Shown here piece after piece: positions 7,434 through 16,231 of a stretch of 64,000 nt of DNA; position 1 is the stretch's first letter, and each line of letters opens with the position of its first letter. Source of the DNA: an uncultured Christensenella sp. (GTDB lineage Bacteria > Bacillota > Clostridia > Christensenellales > Borkfalkiaceae); NCBI GenBank assembly GCA_910585595.1, contig CAJUET010000001.1:1-64000 (forward strand), in the 5' to 3' direction. Below the pieces are notes generated by a model. It saw nothing but the letters and a program-made list of their open reading frames with translations, did no database searches and was not told the origin of the DNA. A program made the translations under genes and the position numbers.

Positions 7434-9139
7434 TATTCGGGACGGTAGCAATCGCACATTCTTCCGTCCTTCATAAATCCCGTATCCGAACATTTTTTGC
7501 AGACATAGTTTGGAAGAAGCTCGTCTTCTGTAATGCCAATTGTCAGCAAAGCATTCTTGCGGCGTTCTTTTAACGCTTCGAGCGTATGGCGCAAATCGGG
7601 TATTTTTTCCGAATCATAAACTTCGGCGCGCGCAAGCGCGATTTCGCACTCTTTCATTTCGCTTTCCGCTTTGTGAAATTCTTTATTTTCCGAGGCTTTT
7701 TTTCTCATTTTCTCGGCACGATCGAGTGCTTGTTCGTGGAGTGCCGCATAGTAACGTTCGCGCGATCCGCGCAGGTCTGCTGCAATTGCCGCTTCGCTTT
7801 GGTAGACAGGGGTTTTTCTCACTGTGTTTTCAGGAATTGCCGCAGGGGTAAAAATACCTTCGCGCTTCCACTCGGAAAGTAGTTTATTCATGTAAGGCAG
7901 GGGGGCGGAAGCATTCGCACTACGCTTTGCCGCTTCTTTGATCATAGCGTCGGAAAAGCTCCAACTTTTCCAAGCGGCGACCATATCAAGCGCAGATTGT
8001 GTTTTTTTAAGAACGCCGCATTCCGATTGCAAGGACTGTAAAAGCCTGAAATCTTTATCGCGCGATGAACAGTAGGCTTTTACGCTCTCTTCGTCCACGA
8101 TTCCTTCGTGATAGAGCGTATCTAGAAGCGCATCCGTTTCGCCGAACCCATAGCCGAGCTTCATGCAAAGTGAAGCAATCAATGAAAGAGAGACAGTGTC
8201 ATAGCCGTGTTCCAACCATTTTTCCGCATACTCTTCTGCATAGGGACGGGGATTCTGCACTTTTATGCCGAGTCGCTTTGCGACGGTGAATACGATTTGC
8301 GAAAGTTCGTCGCGCCGCGCAAGATAGGGTTCTGCATCCTTTGCCGAAAACAGTTTTTTCTCGGCGAGTTCCTCTAAAATTGCGTCAAGTGTGTTTAAAG
8401 TTCCGCTCTTCAGATGCTTGGCAACCGCAATCGCCGTACCAGTCTCCAAACCTGAGGCGATCCACTTATTTAAATATCCGTAATCGCTCTCCTTGACCTT
8501 GCGGTTAATGCCCAAATAGTTCAAAATTTTAGAGAGATCGCGCTCATGTTCCTTAAAATCCGAAAATTCCTTTTCTGCCTGTTCAAGAGTATACTTGCGG
8601 TCTTTGCATAGCTGCGCCGCTTTGTTCAGAATGTGCCTGCATGAAAGGTTTTCGCCGTCTTTTTGCGAACAATACTCTGCAACGAGCAGAAAGGCTTGCT
8701 GTTCCATGGGGTTGCTCTCTAAAAATTCAAGAATGCGCTGCATTTCGTAAGGTTTGAACACAGCGCCCGCGTTCTGTAAAATTTTATAGAATTCGCGGTT
8801 GAAGGCTGCATATTTTTCGGCTTTAACAGGCTTAGGCTTTCCGATCGATGCGTTCACGGGGAGGTATTCGATGAAAAGGGGATCGCGTGAGAGAATATGT
8901 ACAAGGTCGCATTCCTCCCAAAAGTCGTAAATTTCTATAAGCTTTTCCAAAGAAACGTGTAAAAGCTTTGCTGTCGAAGCAGCGTCAAAATCTTCGGCAC
9001 ATTGACAAAGATAGAGCCCGAAAAGATAGACTCTTACTGCGTCTCCGTCCGCCTGCGGGAGATATTTCGTAATAAATTGATTCTCCACGCTTGTGAACAT
9101 ATTCGCAGTAAAGCTTTTGGAGAAATTGCTGAATGACAT
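7433..9139 (-). CDS. DnaD-domain primosome protein with C-terminal DnaI/DnaC-type zinc module
   Basis: ATG at 9139 is chosen because CGGAGGCAAAA lies directly upstream; an upstream in-frame ATG at 9184 has no site. The 568-residue protein starts with the clostridial DnaD-type N-terminus (FITKYLP, VYLFGLYLCQ) and contains repeated helical DnaD-like regions. The last 105 residues look like the N-terminal part of a DnaI/DnaC helicase loader: charged helices, then LLPNYVCKKCSDTGF and MCDCY, a four-Cys zinc site. The stop follows at once, so the AAA+ loader domain that normally comes next is absent. It probably acts in primosome assembly with DnaB (inference). Confidence 0.8.
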   Translation of the reverse strand: MSFSNFSKSFTANMFTSVENQFITKYLPQADGDAVRVYLFGLYLCQCAEDFDAASTAKLLHVSLEKLIEIYDFWEECDLVHILSRDPLFIEYLPVNASIGKPKPVKAEKYAAFNREFYKILQNAGAVFKPYEMQRILEFLESNPMEQQAFLLVAEYCSQKDGENLSCRHILNKAAQLCKDRKYTLEQAEKEFSDFKEHERDLSKILNYLGINRKVKESDYGYLNKWIASGLETGTAIAVAKHLKSGTLNTLDAILEELAEKKLFSAKDAEPYLARRDELSQIVFTVAKRLGIKVQNPRPYAEEYAEKWLEHGYDTVSLSLIASLCMKLGYGFGETDALLDTLYHEGIVDEESVKAYCSSRDKDFRLLQSLQSECGVLKKTQSALDMVAAWKSWSFSDAMIKEAAKRSANASAPLPYMNKLLSEWKREGIFTPAAIPENTVRKTPVYQSEAAIAADLRGSRERYYAALHEQALDRAEKMRKKASENKEFHKAESEMKECEIALARAEVYDSEKIPDLRHTLEALKERRKNALLTIGITEDELLPNYVCKKCSDTGFMKDGRMCDCYRPE

Positions 9140-9247
9140 TTTTGCCTCCGTATGAAAATCGCTCTGTCGAGGCGGCGTTTTCAATGACGGTTAATTTTCA
9201 GGAAGCGCTCTTCAACGCTTGCTTTTTTCCTAAAACCGTGCTACACT

Positions 9248-9276
9248 AATATAGCATAACTTTCGGTGAAAAGCAA
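9248..9276 (-). promoter_or_regulatory. Sigma-A-type promoter for the DnaD-like gene
   Basis: On the minus strand TTGCTT (9276-9271) and TATATT (9253-9248) are separated by 17 bases. The transcript would start near 9241, giving a leader of about 100 bases. Confidence 0.6.
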
Positions 9277-9310
9277 CGGCTTTTCTCCCGTAAAGATAAA
9301 ATTTCGGCAT

Positions 9311-10465
9311 ATGAGAATTTTACACACTTCCGATTGGCATATCGGAAAGCGTTTGTCTGATCGGGAGCGGCTTCCCGAACAGGCGGAAGCGCTTGACGAA
9401 ATTGCCGAAATCTGCGAAAAAGAAAGCGTAGAACTCGTTCTCGTTGCAGGGGACGTCTTCGATACGTTTACTCCGCCTGCCGAGGCGGAAGAGCTTTTCT
9501 ATACAAAAATCAAGAAAATTGCGGGTGAAGACCGTGCCGTGGTTATTGTAAGCGGAAATCATGACGACGGTGTTCGGCTCTCCGCCGCCGCGCCATTTGC
9601 GGGAGAAGCGGGCGTATACCTATTCGGGAATAAGCCGAAAAGAATTTTTCTTGAAAAGAATAGAAAGATTCGCGCTGTTGCGGCGGGCGATTTCTACATT
9701 TTGTTTGAAAATGATAAAGGTGAAAAAGTCTATATCAACGCACTGCCATATCCAAATGAGGCGAGTCTAAAAGAAGAAAAATCAGAAGAGAGCTATGTTG
9801 AAAGGATCAGTCGCCGTATTGTACGCGGCGAAGAAGGGTATGAAGAAGGGATCCCTTATATTCTTTTAACGCATTTGTTTGTGGCAGGCGGTAAGTGCAG
9901 CGAAAGCGAACGCGATATTGATTTAGGCGGCGCGCGCGCTGTACCGCCTTCGCTGTTTCCCAAGAACGCATACGTCGCTTTGGGGCATCTGCATCGCTCT
10001 CAAAAGATGGCGGAGAATGTTTTTTACAGCGGTTCGCTGTTGCAGTATTCTTTCGACGAAGCGAATACTGAAAAGTCTGTGCGTATTCTCGAAACGGAAG
10101 GGGATAAAGTTAAGACAGATAAAGTTATTCCATTGCAGTCCGGTAAAAAGCTCGTGCGTCCCGAATGTAACGGCGCGGAAGAGGCGTTAAAATTATTGGG
10201 CTCATATAAGAACAATTTTGTAGAACTGACGCTCAATCTCGATGCACCGTTGACTTCTCAGGAAACGCAGGCTCTCAAAGACGCTTGCGAAGGACTTATT
10301 TTTATTGTCCCCCGTGTTAAAACAGGGGAGGCAACTCCAGTGTTTATACGCGCAAGATTGGGCGCAGGAGAACTCTTTAATGAATATTATCGCTTTAAAT
10401 TCGGAGAAAAACCCAAAAGCGGGCTTACAGAAAAGTTTTTGAGTTTATTGGAGGAGGAAGCGTGA
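9311..10465 (+). CDS. sbcD: Exonuclease SbcCD subunit D (Mre11 family)
   Basis: The start is ATG 9311, because the family begins MRILHTSDWHIGK; a longer frame from 9266 adds a non-conserved extension. The 384-residue metallophosphoesterase carries the metal-binding motifs TSDWHIGK, AGDVFDT, SGNHDD and LGHLHRS. With SbcC it forms the Mre11-Rad50-type nuclease that cuts hairpins and blocked DNA ends. The stop overlaps the sbcC start (GTGA), implying translational coupling. Confidence 0.95.
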   Translation: MRILHTSDWHIGKRLSDRERLPEQAEALDEIAEICEKESVELVLVAGDVFDTFTPPAEAEELFYTKIKKIAGEDRAVVIVSGNHDDGVRLSAAAPFAGEAGVYLFGNKPKRIFLEKNRKIRAVAAGDFYILFENDKGEKVYINALPYPNEASLKEEKSEESYVERISRRIVRGEEGYEEGIPYILLTHLFVAGGKCSESERDIDLGGARAVPPSLFPKNAYVALGHLHRSQKMAENVFYSGSLLQYSFDEANTEKSVRILETEGDKVKTDKVIPLQSGKKLVRPECNGAEEALKLLGSYKNNFVELTLNLDAPLTSQETQALKDACEGLIFIVPRVKTGEATPVFIRARLGAGELFNEYYRFKFGEKPKSGLTEKFLSLLEEEA

Positions 10466-13017
10466 AACCCGTAAGTCTTGAATTTTGCGGAATCAATTCC
10501 TTTTCTGAAACGCAAAAAATCAATTTTGAAGAGCTTTTGCAATACGGAATTTTCGGTATTTTCGGGGATACGGGTTCTGGCAAGAGCACGATTCTTGACT
10601 GTATCGGGTTTTCACTGTACGGCGACGTGACCCGATCGCGTTCGGGAAAAATTTCCGACATTATCAATTACGACAAAGATAAGGCGTTCGTTAATTTCGA
10701 ATTCGATATCGACTATGCAGGCAAGCGCCGCCGCTATCGTGTGGAGCGCGAGCTCAAACGCAAAAATGCTTCGCAGAGCCTGAAAGTATATGAGTATGAC
10801 GAAGACAAAGCGGCGTTTCTTTGCATTGCGGATGCCGTTCGGCAGGGGAATGAACTTCTTGAAAGAATTATAGGGCTTGAACAGAAAGATTATGAAAAGT
10901 GCATCGCGCTTCCGCAGGGAGAGTTTGCGCAGTTTGTAAAGTCGGCGCGCTCAGACCGTTTGAAGCTCGTGTCCCGCCTTTTCGATTTGGAACGTTACGG
11001 CGAAAAGCTTGTGATGCGTACAAATAACGCCTACAAAGAGGCAGCGACTCTGGTAGAGATTGCGAAAGCCAAATTGTTGCCATTCGAGCAAATCTCGGAA
11101 GAGCGAAACACCGAATTACAGGAAGAGATTTCCCGTCTTACGGAAAACGCCGCAGCTTTAAAAAACAAGCTCAACAAAATCAAGGATCGGGAAAAGGAGA
11201 CTTCTGCTCTGTATGAAAAGAGCAGAGAATCGAAAGTTTATTTCGAACGGTACGAACAGTTAAAAAAGGAATTGCCCGTAATAGAGATTCTTGAAAAAGA
11301 GATCATACAACTTTCCGCCGCAACGACAGTTGTGAGAGCGGAGGAGGAGCTTCAAAAAGCAGAGTCGGAAGATAAAGAGTCGGTAGTACAGTCTGAGAAC
11401 TCAAAAAAGCGTCTTGTTTGTGCGAGAGAAGCGGAAGAGAAATGTTCCTCATGGGACGCGGAAAAAGTCGAGAACGAGCTTGCTGCATTGAATGAACAGC
11501 GTCTAATCAGCGCTGAACAGGAAAAAAATGTAAAACGAGTTGCGGAGATTCAGGAAAAATTGACCGCTTCGCGGGAAAATTATAAAAAACTCAAAGGCAG
11601 ATTTATCGGCTTTGATTACGAGAAGGAGAAGCGGATAGTCGAAGAGCGGATTTTGTCTTACGGCAAGGAGGATGTTTTACAGAAAACTGCATTTTTCCGT
11701 GATGAGTATGGGGCGTTCAAAGACGAGTTGATTTCGATTGAAAGTGTATTTCCGGAAACTAAGGAAATCGTTCGACCGCTAATTAAAAAATACAGTGAGT
11801 TGTCCGAAGGGGAAATGATGGATTTCTCCGTTTGGGTGAAGCAAAATAAAGAACGAGAGAAACTCTTAAAAAGCGAGAATGAAATTCTTTTCGAACTCGA
11901 ACAGCGCAATGGAGATTACAAGGCGCATCTAATCAAATTAAAGGGGACCGAAGAAGAGGGGTTGCGGTTAAAGCAGGAACTCGAAGAAGCGAAAAAGTCG
12001 TTGGGTGATGCGCTTCCGCTTGCGGTAATCGATAAGCGCATTATAGCGTTAAAAAACGAGCAGAAAGAGCATTTGAAAAAGCTTGAAGAGGCACGTAAAT
12101 CCCGTTCTTTGGCAGAGGCGGATTACGCCGTTTGCTTGGAGCGTGAAAAAACTTGTAAGAAGTTTTTGGAGGAGAGCCAAAGACGCTTTCGGGAGTTGCT
12201 TTCCGGCGGTGGTTTTTCAAGCGGAGAAGCGGCGAATGCCTTACTTGCAAAATACGGCGACGAAGAGGTGGCACAGGAGCGTGTTAAAAGTTTCCGCGAG
12301 GAATTCGCTTCGGTAAAAGCAGGTTACGAAAAATTAAAAGATCTTCCGCAAATAGAAAAAAAAGAGGTCGAAATTTTAAAGACGGCGCTTAAAGAGGCGG
12401 AACGGGAAAGTGAGGAATGCGTTACCGCGTTGGCGCTTAAAAAAGACGAACTTATCCGTGCGGAAGAGTCGCTTCAAACAAAGCGCACATTCGAAAAAGA
12501 GCTAAGGAAAAATGAAAAGGAGAAAGCGCTCTGCGAACGGCTCAAAAAGCTTCTTGAAGGAAATAAATTCATGGAATTTGTAGCCGAGGAGTATTTAACT
12601 TCGGTTGCGCAGAACGCGAGCGGTCGGCTTCTTTCGCTTACGAACGGACAGTACTTTTTAAGATATGACAGTGGTTTTTTCGTAGGAGATAACCTACATG
12701 GCGGGGCTTTGCGCGGCGTGAATACGCTTTCCGGCGGAGAAACCTTTCTTGTATCCCTATCGCTTGCGTTGTCGCTCTCGCAGGAAATCTGCACAAGAAA
12801 TCTAAGGTCATCGGAATTTTTCTTCCTCGACGAAGGGTTCGGCACGCTGGACGCAAGGCTGGTCGATACTGTTATGGACAGTCTTGAAAAATTGAGGGGA
12901 GATCGTTTTTCTATCGGAATTATTTCCCATGTAGAAGAACTCAAACACAGAATCAACCGTAAATTAACGGTAAAAAAAGCGACCGAAAAACACGGTTCGC
13001 AAATAATTTCGGAGTGA
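10462..13017 (+). CDS. sbcC: Exonuclease SbcCD subunit C (Rad50/SMC-like ATPase) without zinc hook
   Basis: GTG 10462 follows GGAGGAGG and overlaps the sbcD stop. The 851-residue protein has Walker A GDTGSGKS at 35-42, the Q-loop LPQGEFAQFVKS, long coiled coils in the middle, the ABC signature TLSGGET and the Walker B/D-loop FFLDEGFGTLD. It is clearly shorter than typical SbcC proteins of about 1,000-1,100 residues. No CxxC pair appears anywhere, so the zinc hook that joins two Rad50-type coils is missing. The ATPase ends look intact. The following gene starts 9 bases after its stop. Confidence 0.93.
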   Translation: MKPVSLEFCGINSFSETQKINFEELLQYGIFGIFGDTGSGKSTILDCIGFSLYGDVTRSRSGKISDIINYDKDKAFVNFEFDIDYAGKRRRYRVERELKRKNASQSLKVYEYDEDKAAFLCIADAVRQGNELLERIIGLEQKDYEKCIALPQGEFAQFVKSARSDRLKLVSRLFDLERYGEKLVMRTNNAYKEAATLVEIAKAKLLPFEQISEERNTELQEEISRLTENAAALKNKLNKIKDREKETSALYEKSRESKVYFERYEQLKKELPVIEILEKEIIQLSAATTVVRAEEELQKAESEDKESVVQSENSKKRLVCAREAEEKCSSWDAEKVENELAALNEQRLISAEQEKNVKRVAEIQEKLTASRENYKKLKGRFIGFDYEKEKRIVEERILSYGKEDVLQKTAFFRDEYGAFKDELISIESVFPETKEIVRPLIKKYSELSEGEMMDFSVWVKQNKEREKLLKSENEILFELEQRNGDYKAHLIKLKGTEEEGLRLKQELEEAKKSLGDALPLAVIDKRIIALKNEQKEHLKKLEEARKSRSLAEADYAVCLEREKTCKKFLEESQRRFRELLSGGGFSSGEAANALLAKYGDEEVAQERVKSFREEFASVKAGYEKLKDLPQIEKKEVEILKTALKEAERESEECVTALALKKDELIRAEESLQTKRTFEKELRKNEKEKALCERLKKLLEGNKFMEFVAEEYLTSVAQNASGRLLSLTNGQYFLRYDSGFFVGDNLHGGALRGVNTLSGGETFLVSLSLALSLSQEICTRNLRSSEFFFLDEGFGTLDARLVDTVMDSLEKLRGDRFSIGIISHVEELKHRINRKLTVKKATEKHGSQIISE

Positions 13018-13026
13018 GGTAATATT

Positions 13027-14703
13027 TTGACCATTCTTACAGCCGTAACGCTTTGGAAAGATTTTGACGACACTCTTCCGCTTGATGTAGAAACACTGTC
13101 GGAAACGGAGTGCGGCAATACGATCATACGCGATGTCTTTTTTTCCGGAAGACAGACCGCGAAAGGTCGCGTTAGGATTTACGCGCAATACATTTTTCCG
13201 AAGGATGTAGAGAAATTTCCCGTCGTCATGATTTTGTTTGAAGCGGGCTCGAAGCCTGATATGAGGTTTGTTCGGCGATTCATAGCGCGCGGATATGGCG
13301 TATTATGCGTAGATTATTGCGGTGACAACGGTTCGAGTAAATATACTTTCTATCCGCAAGATGTCGATTATGCGAATTATATACGCGCGGGTAAGGCAAT
13401 GCGATATGCCGATCCTACCGCCAAGGAGACGAGTTGGTATGAATGGGCTGGCGTAGCGCGCTACGCAGTGCGCTTTCTCCTTGAAAGACCCGAGGTCAAG
13501 AGTGTAGGCGCAATCGGGCTTAGAACGGGGGGAGAGGTTCTTTTTAAAATCGCGCCTTACGCGAATTTATCCTGTATGATTTCCGTCTGCGCGGCGGGCT
13601 GGCTTGCGTATCAGGATATCGAAAAATTCGGGGAGGGAAAGCAGAGCGCTTTTAACGAAGAACGACATCGCTTTATTGCGGGGATCGACTCGCAAAGTTA
13701 TGCTCCCTACGTCAGATGTCCGCTTCTTTTGATTTCTGCGGTCAGCGATAAAAAATATAACTACGACAGAGTGTACGATACGTTCCAACAAATTAATCCC
13801 GAAGTAGAAAAGGCGCTGTTGTTCTCTTCACACGGTAACGGGCTTGTAGGAAGGCATGCGCTTGCCGATATCGATCTGTTTTTGGATAAGTTTATGAAGG
13901 AGCGCTCTGTTTATTTGAGTACCCCCACGTCATTCTCCATAGATGAGGACGAAAAGGGGAATCTCGTCGTTACGATCAAAAATGATCCCGACGGAGAAGT
14001 GGTAGATTGCGGATACTTCTTTACGGAGAAGGCATCCCGATTCAGAACGCGCGACTGGACGCGCGTAATGTGCGATCCGGATGACGTCGGTGTGGATAAC
14101 GTCGTAAAAATTCCGCTTTCAGTCTATGAGGGCAGTAATAAAATTTTGCTTTATACTTTTGTGCGCTATTCGAACGGATTCAGTGCGACGAGTAAAATTC
14201 AGGAATTCGAAGTCAAAAAACATTACAGAAACAGCAGTATTCTGAGTCGGGTCATTTACGATGCGAAACAGGATAAGCTCAACGGTTTTGTTCGCTTCGT
14301 CGGGACGCGTCCGTATGCGGACTGCTTTGCCGCCGGAGAGATGTCCGATCAATTAGAGGAGGTCGGCTACGGTGGAATTAAAGGCATTTGTGCCGATGCG
14401 GTTATTTCCTACCGCATAGGTGAGCCACGCTACGAAGCTCCCGATAACTGTTCGTTTTCTTTTGATTTATGGGCTGCGGAAGACGCCTCCGTAAAAGTAA
14501 CTTTTTATAAGGACGAGGAGGAGCATACGGGATACTCCGCTACCGTAAAATTAGAGGGGGGTGGGAAGTGGAAAAACTACGTTCTCGATCCTGAAGATTT
14601 TAAGTCGGAAACGGGAAAATCGCTTGAAAGCTTTAAGAATACCGTATCTGTTATGTTTCAACTCAATAGAAATGCCGTTTTAAATAACGTTTTATGGCTT
14701 TAA
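13027..14703 (+). CDS. Alpha/beta-hydrolase-fold protein with C-terminal beta domain; nucleophile Ser absent
   Basis: TTG 13027 is used, with GAGTGAGGT 6-13 bases upstream; no ATG start fits. The 558-residue protein begins with an alpha/beta-hydrolase fold resembling acetyl-xylan/dienelactone hydrolase proteins (FPVVMILFEAG, ARGYGVLCVDYCGD). At the nucleophile elbow the text is GLRTGG at 164-169 where GxSxGG is expected, so Arg166 occupies the Ser position. Candidate Asp (AVSDKK) and His (SSHGNG) residues remain. Residues from about 300 onward look like a beta-rich domain that may bind carbohydrate. No signal peptide is seen. It is probably not a normal serine esterase. Confidence 0.65.
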   Translation: MTILTAVTLWKDFDDTLPLDVETLSETECGNTIIRDVFFSGRQTAKGRVRIYAQYIFPKDVEKFPVVMILFEAGSKPDMRFVRRFIARGYGVLCVDYCGDNGSSKYTFYPQDVDYANYIRAGKAMRYADPTAKETSWYEWAGVARYAVRFLLERPEVKSVGAIGLRTGGEVLFKIAPYANLSCMISVCAAGWLAYQDIEKFGEGKQSAFNEERHRFIAGIDSQSYAPYVRCPLLLISAVSDKKYNYDRVYDTFQQINPEVEKALLFSSHGNGLVGRHALADIDLFLDKFMKERSVYLSTPTSFSIDEDEKGNLVVTIKNDPDGEVVDCGYFFTEKASRFRTRDWTRVMCDPDDVGVDNVVKIPLSVYEGSNKILLYTFVRYSNGFSATSKIQEFEVKKHYRNSSILSRVIYDAKQDKLNGFVRFVGTRPYADCFAAGEMSDQLEEVGYGGIKGICADAVISYRIGEPRYEAPDNCSFSFDLWAAEDASVKVTFYKDEEEHTGYSATVKLEGGGKWKNYVLDPEDFKSETGKSLESFKNTVSVMFQLNRNAVLNNVLWL

Positions 14704-14712
14704 CAAAGTATT

Positions 14713-15354
14713 ATGTCTGATAGAATAAATGGGCGACCTCTGATGCTCAATCAACGGAAAAAGCGTTCCCCGCTATTTTTTGTCGGCAGCGTGCTCTTAG
14801 GCGTTGTTATTTTTGCATTGATTCTTTTTGCTGTTTTCAATTTTTGGGTCAATCAAAATTGCTTTTTAGTAGAGGTTTCGGGCGACTCTATGCTGAACAC
14901 GGTGGAGGATGGCGATCTTCTCTATGTTAGAGAGCAGAAAGCTAAGCGTGGCGATATCGTCATTATTTCCGTAAAAGACTGTCGTGGCGAGGGCGGATTT
15001 CATTTCAGCGGCGACTATATCATCAAACGTGTGATCGCGTTTGCAGGCGATACGGTAAAATGGGAGAACGGGGATATCAGTATCAAATACGCAGAGAGCG
15101 AGGAGTTCGCCGTACTGAACGAGCCGTATATACATGGGGAAACGCCGTCCTTTGATAGCGGTAACGTTATCGAGGTTAAAGAAGGAGAAATTTTTTTTCT
15201 CGGCGACAATCGTGAAAACAGCTACGACTCCACTGAAATCGGTTGCTTAAAAGAGAGCTATATCGTGGGAGTCGTGCCCAAATGGTCGTTAAAAATAAAG
15301 TCTTTCACAAATTTTTGGGAGCGAATGAGAACGCGCGTTGCCGTTCATCAATGA
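14713..15354 (+). CDS. lepB: Type I signal peptidase (bacterial Ser-Lys type)
   Basis: The 213-residue protein has one transmembrane segment at about 21-46, the catalytic Ser in VSGDSML, the general-base Lys in YIIKRVIA, and GDNRENSYDST near the C-terminus. This is the ordinary Ser-Lys class that processes general Sec substrates, distinct from the two SipW-type enzymes at 4030 and 6317. It lies 9 bases after the hydrolase-like gene. Confidence 0.95.
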   Translation: MSDRINGRPLMLNQRKKRSPLFFVGSVLLGVVIFALILFAVFNFWVNQNCFLVEVSGDSMLNTVEDGDLLYVREQKAKRGDIVIISVKDCRGEGGFHFSGDYIIKRVIAFAGDTVKWENGDISIKYAESEEFAVLNEPYIHGETPSFDSGNVIEVKEGEIFFLGDNRENSYDSTEIGCLKESYIVGVVPKWSLKIKSFTNFWERMRTRVAVHQ

Positions 15355-15384
15355 ATTTTTATCCTGTAAAGTTGAAAGAGTGCC

Positions 15385-15413
15385 TTGCATTTTTCGGTGG
15401 AATGGGTTATAAT
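15385..15413 (+). promoter_or_regulatory. Sigma-A-type promoter overlapping the start of the 15412 gene
   Basis: TTGCAT (15385-15390) and TATAAT (15408-15413) are exactly 17 bases apart. The predicted transcript start near 15420 lies just before an in-frame ATG at 15424. Confidence 0.65.
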
Positions 15414-15954
15414 GGATAAGATTATGATTAAATTATATTCCGATGAAGATTTATGGAATGCCGTTCAGCAAAAGAGAAGACTTCTTGTTATCTTTTTTGC
15501 GGCGCTTGGCGTATGGCTTTTAAGCGTTGTCGGTTGCGCAGTTTGGTATGCGATGTTACCGTATAAAGATTCCATGCAAAAGTGGGTCATTGTGTTCGTC
15601 TGCGCGATCACCGCAATTTTTTTTATGTTTGCTTTTCCATTTATGGGAATCAGCTATAAACGCTCTAAAGCTTATGTAAAAATGCTTAGATTTTTTTCGG
15701 AAGGCTTAAAGGAACATTGCGTTGCTCCCTTCGAGGGAGTGAACGATTGGATCACGCACGACGGTGTTGATGTGAATGTCGCCGATTTCTCTATTCCGAA
15801 CTTGAAGCGTGACGGCATGATGACTCGTCAAATATACATTGACGGCGAAAAAGATTTTCCGCCCTTTAAAGAAGGCGAAAAGGCAAGGCTTATCGTTCAG
15901 GGTAATATTCTTTTGGAATATGAAATTTTAGAAAGTGCAGAGGAAAAAGAATGA
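15412..15954 (+). CDS. Two-pass membrane protein of unknown function
   Basis: The coding frame has ATG codons at 15412 and 15424 (180 or 176 residues). If the promoter at 15385-15413 is used, the 15424 start gives a nearly leaderless message; 15412 is annotated for read-through transcripts. Two transmembrane segments lie near residues 22-45 and 54-75, followed by a cytosolic beta-rich region of about 100 residues (GVDVNVADFSIPN and KARLIVQGNILLEYEI). I do not recognise the family. Its stop overlaps the next start (ATGA). Confidence 0.7.
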   Translation: MDKIMIKLYSDEDLWNAVQQKRRLLVIFFAALGVWLLSVVGCAVWYAMLPYKDSMQKWVIVFVCAITAIFFMFAFPFMGISYKRSKAYVKMLRFFSEGLKEHCVAPFEGVNDWITHDGVDVNVADFSIPNLKRDGMMTRQIYIDGEKDFPPFKEGEKARLIVQGNILLEYEILESAEEKE

Positions 15955-16220
15955 AAGCGGTTGTTACGGTTTCCGGTTCCGACCGTCGCGGAATTATTGC
16001 AAGGGTGAGCGGATATCTCTTTGAACACAATGTGAATATAGAGGATATTTCGCAGACTGTCTTGGGGGAACAGTTCGCTATGATCATGAAAGTGGATACC
16101 TCCGAGAGTAAAGAGGATTTTTCATTTCTTTCGGACGGGCTTGAAAAAATGGGAAGGGAAATCGGCATGAGTGTAAGAATTCAGCATGCGGATATTTTCG
16201 ACGCCATGCACAACATTTGA
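15951..16220 (+). CDS. ACT domain protein, UPF0237 family
   Basis: The 89-residue product is a single ACT domain: VVTVSGSDRRGIIARVSGYL, then NIEDISQTVL and FAMIMKVD. The UPF0237 family is typically encoded beside a UPF0210 protein, as here with an 11-base gap. The ligand is unknown; ACT domains usually bind amino acids and regulate metabolism. It overlaps the preceding membrane-protein gene by 4 bases. Confidence 0.92.
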   Translation: MKAVVTVSGSDRRGIIARVSGYLFEHNVNIEDISQTVLGEQFAMIMKVDTSESKEDFSFLSDGLEKMGREIGMSVRIQHADIFDAMHNI

Positions 16221-16231
16221 AGCGGTAAATT

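Noticed and set aside
9201..9232. Hairpin with T-run on the plus strand between dnaD-like and sbcD
   Set aside because: The stem is only 5 bp and no plus-strand gene leads into it; it lies in the leader of the divergent gene.
12474..13127. 217-codon minus-strand frame opposite sbcC
   Set aside because: It is antisense to the conserved C-terminal ATPase domain of sbcC and has Ser/Leu/Phe-rich composition typical of mirror frames.
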